NCBI GenBank assembly: GCA_020851855.1
Contig: JADZBY010000204.1
Coordinates: forward strand, 1 to 16,403
Source: Anaerolineae bacterium
GTDB lineage: Bacteria; Chloroflexota; Anaerolineae; Aggregatilineales; UBA2796
Reading direction: 5' to 3'
DNA length: 16,403 nucleotides
The notes below the pieces were generated by a model. The model did no database searches. It was given only the letters and a program-made list of their open reading frames with translations, and was not told where the DNA came from. The position numbers and the translations under genes were made by a program. Of this stretch, positions 6,513 to 13,212 are shown piece by piece. Within the stretch, counting starts at the first letter, position 1. Each line of letters begins with the position of its first letter.

Positions 6513-8810
6513 TTGTCCGGGGAACGTCTTCCGCCAGCCCGCCGCCCGCGCCGAAAAGCCACACTCGCCGCCCTGTGCGCGCTTGCGCTCCTGCCGGTGC
6601 TGGTCGTGGCGTGCCGGCCCGCGCCGCCTGCCGCCGGCCAGACCACGCCGACTGCGCCCCAGGCCGCGACCGTCGCCCCGGCGGCTGGCCCGTCGATGGA
6701 AGATGCGCAGCGTACGGCGGCGGACTTCCTGAACGGCTGGGTGCAGGGCAATTACGATACGATGTACACCCTGCTCACCGTGAACAGCCAGGATGCGTTT
6801 CCACGCGCCGATTTTGAGCGCCAGTACCGCGAAACGGAGCAAGCGCTGGCGCTCGTGGCGGATGGCAAGTCCTACGCCTTCGCCAGCGGGCTGCTTCAAG
6901 GCGCGACGGCCCAGATCGCCTATGACATGAGCTTTGACAGCGAGCTGTTCGGCGCGTTCACCGACCCGGAGCGCGTCTTGCAGCTCGTGCACGTGGCCGA
7001 GGGCTGGCGCGTGGCCTGGACGCCCGGCGACATCATCCCCGAATTTCGCGACGGCGCGGTGCTGTCCATCGTGCGGACGCGGCCCAGCCGGGGCAACATC
7101 TATGACCGCGACGGCGAGGTGATCGCGGACATGAACGGGCAGGCCGTCGTCGTCACCCTGCGCACGCAGACCTATCCGGACGATAACCCGGAAGCGTGTT
7201 GGGAAGCGCTCGCCCGCGTCTTCCCCGCCCGCACCGCCGACCAGATGCGCACCCTGTTCGGCCCGGCCACCGGGCGCGATTTCGCCTACGAGATCGGCCA
7301 GCTCGACATCGCCATTTTCCAGCTTGAGCGCGCCGACCTGGAGCGCCACTGCGCGCTGGATTACAGCAACCGCCCGACGCGCCGCTATCTGGCGGGCGGA
7401 CTTGCCCCGCACGTCGTGGGCTATGTCGGGCCGATCCCCGCCGAGCAGGTCGATGCGTGGGTGGCGCGCGGCTACCCGCAGGACGCCATGATCGGCATTG
7501 ACGGCATCGAGCGCGCATGGGAAGAGTCGCTGGCCGGAAAGCCCGGCGTCAAGCTGAATCTCGTGCTGGACGGGCGAATCCTGCGCATGTTGGCCGAACG
7601 GCCTGCCACGCCCAGCCAGAGCGTGTACCTCACCCTCGACCGCGACCTGCAAGAAGCGGTGCAAAATGCCCTGCGGAGCGCGTTTGAGGAGTCCTCGTGG
7701 GGAACGTACGCGCCGGGCGGCTCCGCCGTGGCGCTGGATGTGAACACCGGTCAGGTCCTGGCCATCGCCAGCTATCCGACCTTCGACGTCGAAGCTTTCA
7801 ACCCCAATTCGTCGCTGCCCAACGCAAAGGAACTTATCCAGGCCTGGGCCAATGACCCACGCCGCCCAACCTTCAACCGCGCCTCACTGGGCCAATATCC
7901 CGCCGGCTCTGTGTTCAAGATCGTGACCATGGCTGCGGCGCTGGACAGCGGCGAGTTCCAGTTGAACACGCGCTATTCGTGCCGGGGCGTGTGGAACGGC
8001 ACACCGCTGGGCGACCGGACGCGGCGCGACTGGCTGCGCGGCGGGCACGGCACGATCACGCTGCAACAGGCGCTCACCGGCTCGTGCAACATTTATTTCT
8101 GGCACATCGGCTGGACACTGAACGGCGTTGACCCGGAGATTCTGCCGTCCTACGCGCGGCGCATGGGCTTCGGTGCGCCGACCGGCAGCCGCGACATCGC
8201 GGAATCCGCCGGAAATGTGCCCGATCCGGCCACGTACCAGCAGCTCACCGGGCTGGCCTGGACCGGCAGCAACGCGCTGAATGCCGCCATCGGGCAGGGC
8301 GACATCGTGGTCACGCCGCTCCAGATCACGAACATGGTCGCGGCCATCGCCAACGGCGGGCGCTTGTACGAGCCGTCGTTGGTGCGGCAGGTGGGCATCA
8401 TCAACGAGCCGTCGTACGTGGCCGAGCCGCGTGTGCACAGCGAGTTTAACTTCCAGCCGGGCGTTATTGAGGGCATCCGCGCGGCGATGTGCGGCGTGAC
8501 GACGGATATTTCATACGGCACGGCCTATTTTGTGTACAAAGACTGGGGCGGCGGCGCGGTCATCTGCGGCAAGACCGGCACGGCGGAGACGGGCGCGCTG
8601 CCACACGCCTGGTTCGCCGCGTTCGCCGGGAAAACCGCCGACGAGCCGGAGATCGCCGTCGTGGCGATGGTCGAGCGCAGCAATGAAGGCTCGTATGTGG
8701 CCTCGCCCATCGTGCGGCGCATCATCGAGGAATATTACGACCTGTCCATTACGCCGTGGCCGCCCTGGTACGGCGGCGGGATGCCGGTCTTCGAGACGGG
8801 CGGGCAGTAA
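6513..8810 (+). CDS. Class B penicillin-binding protein, MecA-like
   Basis: This is a peptidoglycan D,D-transpeptidase that cross-links the cell wall outside the membrane. From the TTG at 6513 it is 765 aa. Residues 1-34 form a lipoprotein-type signal: RRPRRK, a hydrophobic core, then LVVAC with the lipobox Cys34. A low-complexity tether follows, then an NTF2-like MecA N-terminal domain (about 63-174). Next is the dimerisation region, with TRPSRGNIYDRDGEVIA at about 189 and GIDGIERAWEESLAG at about 328-342. The transpeptidase domain (about 370-740) has all three active-site motifs: SVFK (S466-K469), SCN (S524-N526) and KTG (687-689, in KTGTAETG). All catalytic residues are present, so it should be active. 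The start is uncertain: TTG 6513 has GAGAG five bases upstream, while an in-frame GTG at 6465 would lie ahead of the likely promoter. The next gene follows 23 bp later, suggesting co-transcription. Confidence 0.93.
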   Translation: MSGERLPPARRPRRKATLAALCALALLPVLVVACRPAPPAAGQTTPTAPQAATVAPAAGPSMEDAQRTAADFLNGWVQGNYDTMYTLLTVNSQDAFPRADFERQYRETEQALALVADGKSYAFASGLLQGATAQIAYDMSFDSELFGAFTDPERVLQLVHVAEGWRVAWTPGDIIPEFRDGAVLSIVRTRPSRGNIYDRDGEVIADMNGQAVVVTLRTQTYPDDNPEACWEALARVFPARTADQMRTLFGPATGRDFAYEIGQLDIAIFQLERADLERHCALDYSNRPTRRYLAGGLAPHVVGYVGPIPAEQVDAWVARGYPQDAMIGIDGIERAWEESLAGKPGVKLNLVLDGRILRMLAERPATPSQSVYLTLDRDLQEAVQNALRSAFEESSWGTYAPGGSAVALDVNTGQVLAIASYPTFDVEAFNPNSSLPNAKELIQAWANDPRRPTFNRASLGQYPAGSVFKIVTMAAALDSGEFQLNTRYSCRGVWNGTPLGDRTRRDWLRGGHGTITLQQALTGSCNIYFWHIGWTLNGVDPEILPSYARRMGFGAPTGSRDIAESAGNVPDPATYQQLTGLAWTGSNALNAAIGQGDIVVTPLQITNMVAAIANGGRLYEPSLVRQVGIINEPSYVAEPRVHSEFNFQPGVIEGIRAAMCGVTTDISYGTAYFVYKDWGGGAVICGKTGTAETGALPHAWFAAFAGKTADEPEIAVVAMVERSNEGSYVASPIVRRIIEEYYDLSITPWPPWYGGGMPVFETGGQ

Positions 8811-8833
8811 CGATAGTGGAGCCAAGAGGACGC

Positions 8834-9637
8834 ATGGTGAACGTCATTGTCAGTGGCGCGTTTGACGATGTGCAGGCGCGGCAGATGCGCTTTTTGCAGG
8901 AAGCGGCGCGGCTTGGGCCGGTTCACGCGCTGCTGTGGACGGATGAGATGGTCGAGAGGCGCACCGGCAAGCCGCCCCGTTTCCCGCTGGCCGAGCGTGA
9001 GTATGTGCTGGGCGCGGTGCGATTCGTGGACCGCGTCGCCGTGGACGAGTCCGGCGCGGCAGAGCGGCTGCTCGATATGGGCGGGCAGGCGCTCGCCGTG
9101 CTCGCAGAAGACGATGCGCCCGACCGGCGCGCCTGGTGCGCGGCGCGCGGCGTGGCCTATCACGTTATCCCGGACTCCGCGCTTGACGGCTTCCCGGAAT
9201 TGCCGGTCGGGATGGGCACACCGGGCCGCAAAAAGGCGATTGTGACCGGCTGTTACGATTACCTGCACTCCGGCCATGTGCGCTTCTTCGAGGAAGTCGC
9301 CGCGCTGGGCGATCTATACGTCGTCGTCGGGCACGATGCCAACGTGCGGCTGTTGAAGGGCGAGCGCCACCCGCTTTTCCCGGAAGCGCAGCGGCGTTAC
9401 ATGGCGTCGAGCATCCGCCACGTGACCGGCGCGCTGATCTCCACGGGGCACGGCTGGATGGACGCTGCGCCGGAGATCGACCGGCTCCGGCCTGACCTGT
9501 ACGTCGTCAATGAGGACGGCGACAAGCCGGAAAAGCGTGAGTTCTGCGCCGCGCATGGCCTGGAATACGTCGTGCTCAAGCGCGCCCCGCGCGATGGCCT
9601 GCCGCGCCGGGAGAGCACCGCGCTGCGTGGATTCTGA
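8834..9637 (+). CDS. Two-domain cytidylyltransferase-like protein
   Basis: This 267-aa protein looks like two nucleotidyltransferase (CTP_transf_like) folds in tandem. The C-terminal copy (about 133-267) is intact. It has KKAIVTGCYDYLHSGHVRFF with the HxGH motif at H145-H148, a VVVGHDANVRLLKG strand-loop, DLYVVNEDGD and a final RRESTALR that resembles the RTxxxS/T-type nucleotide-binding end. The N-terminal copy (about 1-120) keeps the opening strand and helix (VIVSGAFDDVQARQMRFL), but DVQARQ replaces HxGH, so it is probably catalytically dead. Such enzymes activate phospho-alcohols or sugar phosphates with CTP or ATP. The arrangement recalls two-domain ethanolamine-phosphate cytidylyltransferase, but there the N-terminal copy is the more complete. 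The substrate is unknown. GAGGA lies three bases before ATG 8834; the adjacent GTG at 8837 is an alternative start. It probably shares a transcript with the PBP. Confidence 0.85.
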   Translation: MVNVIVSGAFDDVQARQMRFLQEAARLGPVHALLWTDEMVERRTGKPPRFPLAEREYVLGAVRFVDRVAVDESGAAERLLDMGGQALAVLAEDDAPDRRAWCAARGVAYHVIPDSALDGFPELPVGMGTPGRKKAIVTGCYDYLHSGHVRFFEEVAALGDLYVVVGHDANVRLLKGERHPLFPEAQRRYMASSIRHVTGALISTGHGWMDAAPEIDRLRPDLYVVNEDGDKPEKREFCAAHGLEYVVLKRAPRDGLPRRESTALRGF

Positions 9638-9665
9638 GCGCGAGTCCGGGCGGCGACCCGCGCTC
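9636..9665. terminator. Hairpin between convergent genes
   Basis: GAGCGCG (9636-9642) pairs with CGCGCTC (9659-9665). After one mismatch, GTC (9644-9646) pairs with GAC (9655-9657), leaving an 8-nt loop. The left arm overlaps the TGA of the nucleotidyltransferase gene, and the right arm ends 5 bp before the stop of the convergent SDR gene. The position suits a two-way terminator, but there is no T-run, so any termination would be weak or factor-assisted. Confidence 0.4.
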
Positions 9666-9670
9666 CCGCC

Positions 9671-10462
9671 TTATTCCATGTCCATCGCCCGCGCAGATAG
9701 GGCAGCGGCAAGGCGGCGCGGCATCAGCCGGTTGGCCCAGGCGAAGAAGCGGTTGAAAGCGCCCGGCACGATGCTCGTCTTGCCCCGTTTGAGCGCGTCG
9801 AGGCCGATGCGCACCACGTCTGGGCTGCGCATCATGACCAGGCGTTGATAGAAGCTGGCCTGTTGGCCCGCGACCTGCAAAAACTCGGTGCGCGTCACGC
9901 CCGGCGAGAGGACCGTGACTCGGACGCCGAAGGGGCGCAGCTCGTAATTGAGCGCCTCGCCCCAGTACAGGATGAAGCTCTTGGCGGCAGAATAAGCGGC
10001 GTAGGACGGCGATGGCTGGTACGCGCCGATAGAGGCGACTTGAAGCACGTAACCCGACCGGCGGGCGACCATATCGGCGGCGAACAACCGCGTCAGGTGG
10101 CACACCGCGGTGATGTTCAGTTGCAGCATCTCGTGAATGCGCGGCCACGGCGTCTCAACGAAGCGGCCATAGATGCCGAAGCCGGCGTTGTTGATGAGCA
10201 CCTCGACTGCCAGTCCCGCAGCCTTCACCTGCTGGTAGAGCCGATCGGGCGCGTTCGGCTCGGACAGATCTGCCGGGATGACGCGCGCATCGATGTGGTG
10301 AGCGGCGCGCAGCTCGTCCGCCAGCGCTTCGAGCCGGTCCGCGCGCCGGGCGACGAGGATGACGTGTGCGCCCCGTGCTGCCAGATTGCGCGCAAAATCC
10401 GCGCCCAGCCCGCTCGACGCGCCGGTGATGAGCGCCCATTGGCCCGCCCAGGTGTCTGCCAT
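9671..10462 (-). CDS. Short-chain dehydrogenase/reductase (SDR family)
   Basis: This 263-aa cytosolic oxidoreductase is of the classical SDR type and uses NAD(P)(H). It has the Rossmann motif TGASSGLG (13-20), NNAG (91-94) and a full catalytic tetrad: N116, S144 (VASIGA), Y157 and K161 (YSAAK). LSPGVTRTEF at 186-194 is the usual loop after the active site. The basic pair R39-R40 after the second beta strand (LVARRADRL) suggests NADP(H) preference. The closest style is the DltE/YqjQ-like subgroup of general SDRs. The substrate cannot be read from the sequence. ATG 10462 is chosen because the domain begins right after it and GGAAG lies about 9 bases upstream; an in-frame ATG at 10480 would add six residues. 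It converges on the nucleotidyltransferase gene and is not obviously linked to any neighbour. Confidence 0.93.
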   Translation of the reverse strand: MADTWAGQWALITGASSGLGADFARNLAARGAHVILVARRADRLEALADELRAAHHIDARVIPADLSEPNAPDRLYQQVKAAGLAVEVLINNAGFGIYGRFVETPWPRIHEMLQLNITAVCHLTRLFAADMVARRSGYVLQVASIGAYQPSPSYAAYSAAKSFILYWGEALNYELRPFGVRVTVLSPGVTRTEFLQVAGQQASFYQRLVMMRSPDVVRIGLDALKRGKTSIVPGAFNRFFAWANRLMPRRLAAALSARAMDME

Positions 10463-10494
10463 TGTCCTGCTTCCTTTCATCGGGCGGGACGCCT

Positions 10495-10518
10495 TCCCGC
10501 TTGCCATCCCGCTTGCCA
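10495..10518. repeat. Tandem 12-bp duplication in the SDR leader
   Basis: TCCCGCTTGCCA occurs twice in a row (10495-10506 and 10507-10518) with no mismatch. It sits between the predicted SDR promoter and its start codon, so it would be transcribed as the 5' leader. It may be a slippage duplication. Confidence 0.6.
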
Positions 10519-10519
10519 G

Positions 10520-10528
10520 AATATAGCA
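10520..10528 (-). promoter_or_regulatory. Extended -10 promoter for the SDR gene
   Basis: The minus strand reads TGCTATATT, an extended -10 (TGn followed by TATATT, 5/6). The -35 is poor, as is common for extended -10 promoters. Transcription would start near 10513, about 50 nt before the SDR ATG. Confidence 0.4.
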
Positions 10529-10558
10529 CGCTCCGCGACGGGAAACGGACCCCGGGGC

Positions 10559-10850
10559 CATCAAATGTCGCGACCATAGGGTGACGTTGTGCAGGCCGCC
10601 TTGGCGGGATAGGCATTGCAGACTCTGGTCGAGACTCGAACGGCGCTGGAATTGACCGCACAGGTAGGAGTCGCCGTCGCGCTCCGCGTCGTACTGGAAG
10701 CGCCCGTATGCAAAAACCTTGCCCCGTTTGCCGAAATCTGCTATCGCTAGAGCTTATCTCAATAGTCAAGGCTGGCGTCATCGTGGCAAGCACGATCACA
10801 CGAGTCTTCCCACCATCGACCTTGCAGGGGATATGGTAGCCTGAGCGGGC
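10559..10850 (-). pseudogene. Transposase remnant, IS1182-like
   Basis: Two pieces of a DDE transposase remain on the minus strand in different frames. Piece one (about 10841 down to 10760) reads GYHIPCKVDGGKTRVIVLAT followed by MTPA, the typical VDGGKaRiIl...TPA block. Piece two (10738 down to 10559) reads DFGKRGKVFAYGRFQYDAER, then D, SYLCGQ and QRRS, matching the kRgKvFpy.rF.YDaerD.Y.C.GQ segment that lies further on in the same transposases. The part expected in between (the DAKYGT region) is deleted, the frame changes, and both ends are missing, so it cannot be active. IS1182-type is my best family match from memory. It lies just upstream of the SDR gene, whose promoter sits at its edge. 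Confidence 0.55.
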
Positions 10851-10950
10851 GTGTTCGTGTTGGGTGTGAGTGGGGTATTGCTCCTGGGTAGAGGATAACC
10901 AGCCTGGATAGACCTATTACATCCGCTTGGTGAGGATTCAGGCTTGTTTT

Positions 10951-11046
10951 CCCCACCCCAACCCCTCCCCCATAAAGAGTGAGGGGCTTCCAGAGCCGGT
11001 TTTTCCCTTCCTCTCTGCATGGGGGGAAGGGCAGGATTAGGGGGTG
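10951..11046. repeat. Second inverted-repeat element
   Basis: A C-rich left arm (10951-10972, CCCCACCCCAACCCCTCCCC type) faces a G-rich right arm (about 11019-11046, GGGGGGAAGGGC...TTAGGGGGTG type). They are imperfect inverted repeats around about 45 bp of unique sequence that contains a further GAGGGG. The style is like the element at 138-278 but the arm sequence differs, so it is a different class. No coding capacity is seen. Confidence 0.5.
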
Positions 11047-11070
11047 TTCTTGCCTTGTCGGGGTACTATG

Positions 11071-11199
11071 CTAACGAATATTCTGCGTCGAGTTGCGATT
11101 TATCCCTGGGTCTATGATCAAATCCAGTGCCTCGCTGGGTCCCCCGCTGTACCAGTCGTCGAGTAGCCACTGGCGTGAGGGAACATCTTCCGGCTGCAT
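11071..11199 (-). CDS. Possible small ORF, 42 aa
   Basis: An ATG with AAGGA nine bases upstream opens a 42-codon frame whose product includes PSRQWLLDDWYSGGPSEALD, an ordinary-looking protein composition with two acidic and aromatic patches. The frame stays open upstream of the ATG for at least 15 codons, so it may be the tail of a decayed gene rather than a complete one. No family is recognised. It lies alone in the scar region. Confidence 0.25.
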   Translation of the reverse strand: MQPEDVPSRQWLLDDWYSGGPSEALDLIIDPGINRNSTQNIR

Positions 11200-11255
11200 G
11201 GGCCAACGTCCTTCTTGTCTGCACTCGTTCTCAGCGTGCCTTGCCGGCAAATCGA

Positions 11256-11293
11256 CTCCCCCTTCTCGCTGTCGTCAGCTTGAGAAGGGGGAG
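11256..11293. repeat. 12-bp hairpin repeat
   Basis: CTCCCCCTTCTC (11256-11267) and its exact complement (11282-11293) enclose a smaller hairpin, GCTG (11268-11271) with CAGC (11276-11279), leaving a TCGT loop and a 2-nt bulge. It lies 83 bp past the stop of the helix-turn-helix gene and could act as its transcript end. No T-run follows on either strand. The rest of 11200-11375 holds nothing else I can support. Confidence 0.5.
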
Positions 11294-11375
11294 AGTAACA
11301 CGATTATGCAGCGTGTTGGCGTCCCGACGGGCGGGGCCTTTCCCTTCCGGCGCACCGGTGGGGACTGGCCACCCA

Positions 11376-12101
11376 TCATCGCTGCCTCATCATCTTCGCG
11401 CGAGAGGCTACCCGTAGCCGATAGTCCTTGACGAGCACGTAGAGCTGCGCGGCTGTTTCGGGGTTCCCATCCCCATCCTCGACAGTCGCAATCGGCCCCA
11501 GTCCGATGCCGAGCGCCTCTGCCAGTGCTTCGCGCGTTAATCCGAAATGTGCGCGCACCTGCTTCACATACGCCGCTACTCCATTGGTAAAGGCTCGCGC
11601 TCTCTCATCTGGGGAATCCGTCTCCGGCTCATGCCAGGGTGGTTGTGTGTCAGAGGGTGCGGGAGACGTGCAGGGCGGTGGGTTGTTGAGGGGGCTGGCC
11701 GAAGTCGTTCCTTGTGTGCTCGCGCCGGACGTGGCCCGCGTGAGGACGCGGCGGAGAGACTGTCCATCTCTGCACACGTCCGCGGGGCCAGCCGAGACAG
11801 GCGCTTGAGATCGACGTAGGAAATCCGTCCATCTGCCCCTTTTCGTGATCCAGTTCCGGAATCGGTAGATACGTTTCACCCGCAGGCAGCCACGCGACGC
11901 GAACACGAGGGGCACGGCACGTCTTCCTTGCGCCGGGGGCCGCTCCTGCGCCGACAGGTCAGCGCGAAAGAAGCGCCGGGCAAAGGTTGCGTCAAAATCG
12001 TCCACCGGATTCTGAGACGGCATCTGCCCACTCGGCGCGCCGCCCGTACGTCTGGCCACGGGTTCAGGTTGAGAGCGCACGAGGCGCTTTGCATACTTCA
12101 T
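11376..12101 (-). CDS. Helix-turn-helix (XRE-like) DNA-binding protein
   Basis: This is a probable transcription regulator of 241 aa. Only the C-terminal part is recognisable: residues about 176-229 read AAYVKQVRAHFGLTREALAE, then ALGIGLGPIATVEDG. That is the helix-turn-helix layout of XRE/Cro-type proteins, with LTREALAEALG as helices 2-3 and the IATVEDG turn. The first ~170 residues are basic and proline/serine-rich (for example 138-166) with no visible fold, and may be disordered or partly non-native. The start is fixed by AGGAGGA seven bases upstream of ATG 12101; an upstream ATG at 12143 has a badly spaced site. It follows the sigma-factor gene on the same strand, but a terminator intervenes, so it probably has its own transcript. 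The target is unknown. Confidence 0.7.
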   Translation of the reverse strand: MKYAKRLVRSQPEPVARRTGGAPSGQMPSQNPVDDFDATFARRFFRADLSAQERPPAQGRRAVPLVFASRGCLRVKRIYRFRNWITKRGRWTDFLRRSQAPVSAGPADVCRDGQSLRRVLTRATSGASTQGTTSASPLNNPPPCTSPAPSDTQPPWHEPETDSPDERARAFTNGVAAYVKQVRAHFGLTREALAEALGIGLGPIATVEDGDGNPETAAQLYVLVKDYRLRVASRAKMMRQR

Positions 12102-12190
12102 GCTAGGTCCTCCTGGTAGATCCGCTGGCTTGCATCGCCTCATCCTTCCTTCACCTCAATCTTATCGGACATGTGTTCTGCCAAAAACCA

Positions 12191-12240
12191 GAAACCCTGG
12201 TCGGACCGGGAACCCAGGATGGGGGTCCGACCAGGTTCTC
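12191..12240 (-). terminator. Rho-independent terminator after the sigma gene
   Basis: A perfect 12-bp stem joins CCTGGTCGGACC (12196-12207) and GGTCCGACCAGG (12224-12235) over a 16-nt loop. Read on the minus strand, the stem is followed by TTTC, TGG and a TTTTT run (plus strand AAAAA at 12183-12187). It begins 29 bp past the sigma-factor stop codon, so it should end that transcript before the helix-turn-helix gene. Confidence 0.6.
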
Positions 12241-12268
12241 TCGCCGCAGAACCGCTCGCTATGGTCGT

Positions 12269-12886
12269 TTACTCGTCTTTCTTCATGTGCGCCCGCAATT
12301 TGGCGATGGCCCGGCTCCCCTTCTGGCGAACTGAGGCGTACTTTTTCTTCTCCTCCTTGGCAATCTCGGCCCACCGACGCCCGCGAAAGTAGTGGGCCTC
12401 AATCAGGCGACGCTCCAGCGGGCTAAGCACTGTCAGGCCCTGGGCCAGATACTGCAAGTTTTCGGCTGTCTCGATCTGCGCTTCCACGGCAGGCAGCGGA
12501 TCGGCCCAGGTTTCGACCAATTCATCACGCTCGACCGAGTAGATCAAGTGTTTTGCGTTGCGCCTCCTTTCGTTGAAGTACACGTGCCGCGCTACGGTGC
12601 ACACGAACGTGGAAAACGCGGCGTTTTCACGTTTGACGTATTGGCCCCGCTGAATGGCAAACAGGACTCGCGCCACCGTCTCGCCCACCAGATCATCCAC
12701 TTCATCGCCGCTGAGCCTGTAGTGACTGACCCGGCAAAGGTAGGCCGCCAAGCGCCGCGCGCCGCCCTCGTTCTGCCACCTCATCAGGTGGTCCATCCCC
12801 TCGGCCACCACTTCATCGTGCAGCAGCCGGGGCGTCTGTGCAGCCAGGAACGGATTGTTCTCGGAACCCGAAGTTGGTTTTTCCAC
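12269..12886 (-). CDS. ECF-like sigma-70 family RNA polymerase sigma factor
   Basis: This 205-aa sigma factor is predicted to direct RNA polymerase to a specific promoter set. Region 2 spans about 44-112: DEVDDLVGETVARVLFAI (61-78) corresponds to the core-binding D.ED..Qe motif, and FSTFVCTVARHVYFNERRRN (91-110) to the -10-reading segment. Region 4 spans about 145-202, with TVLSPLERRLIEAHYFRGR then RWAEIAKEEKK and VRQKGSRAIAKLRAHM as the -35-reading helix-turn-helix. There is no sigma 1.1 or region 3, so it is ECF-sized. The GTG at 12886 is preferred because GAGGAG lies nine bases upstream; an in-frame GTG at 13021 would add 45 residues without a good ribosome site. No anti-sigma factor is adjacent. 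It is divergent from the giant ATPase gene. Confidence 0.83.
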   Translation of the reverse strand: MEKPTSGSENNPFLAAQTPRLLHDEVVAEGMDHLMRWQNEGGARRLAAYLCRVSHYRLSGDEVDDLVGETVARVLFAIQRGQYVKRENAAFSTFVCTVARHVYFNERRRNAKHLIYSVERDELVETWADPLPAVEAQIETAENLQYLAQGLTVLSPLERRLIEAHYFRGRRWAEIAKEEKKKYASVRQKGSRAIAKLRAHMKKDE

Positions 12887-13078
12887 GAAGAATCGCTCCT
12901 CTCTTTGCGCTCGCAGAACGGTGGACAGAAACACAAGGGCGGCCTCGGCGCACCGCGCGCCCGCCCACCTTGCGTTCTGTGGCAGAAGGCGCTGCGCCTC
13001 GGATGGCAGAGCGCTATACACCTTGAAAAGGGCTTCTATCTTGGCCTAACGACACGATCTCGCTCTACAACTATTGAA

Positions 13079-13090
13079 CAGTGTACACGA
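13079..13090. promoter_or_regulatory. Second copy of the GTGTACAC palindrome motif
   Basis: CAGTGTACACGA has a perfect 8-bp palindromic core (13081-13088) and shares its first ten bases with the 12-bp palindrome at 6483-6494. It lies in the gap of about 326 bp between the divergent sigma-factor and giant-ATPase genes. Apart from this motif and the AT-rich stretch near 13172, the gap 12887-13212 shows nothing else I can support; no clear sigma70 promoter is visible for the sigma gene. Confidence 0.35.
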
Positions 13091-13171
13091 GAGAGTGTGA
13101 CAAATTCCATTAAGCGCCGCGTTCCCAACCTCGCCCGTTCGTGATCTGGCACATTAACACAACTTGACGGT

Positions 13172-13179
13172 TATATATA
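13172..13179 (+). promoter_or_regulatory. AT-rich stretch, weak -10 candidate
   Basis: TATATATA stands out in a GC-rich window, 34 bp upstream of the preferred start of the giant gene. It could supply the -10 of its promoter. No -35 is convincing: TTGACG at 13164-13169 is a good -35 match, but the hexamer 17 bp after it, GACGAT, is poor and lies too near the ribosome site. Confidence 0.25.
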
Positions 13180-13212
13180 GGTGTAGGACGATGATGGAGG
13201 CTCAGCAACGAC

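Noticed and set aside
6498..7664. 388-codon minus-strand open frame
   Set aside because: It is antisense to the PBP gene, whose motifs are unmistakable; composition typical of a shadow frame.
12144..12176. Ten-codon leader peptide before the HTH gene
   Set aside because: The frame (MSDKIEVKEG) is too short to judge and has no attenuator-like structure after it.
12887..13021. 45-residue N-terminal extension of the sigma factor
   Set aside because: The GTG at 13021 lacks a ribosome site, while GTG 12886 has GAGGAG nine bases upstream; the extension has no sigma-like sequence.
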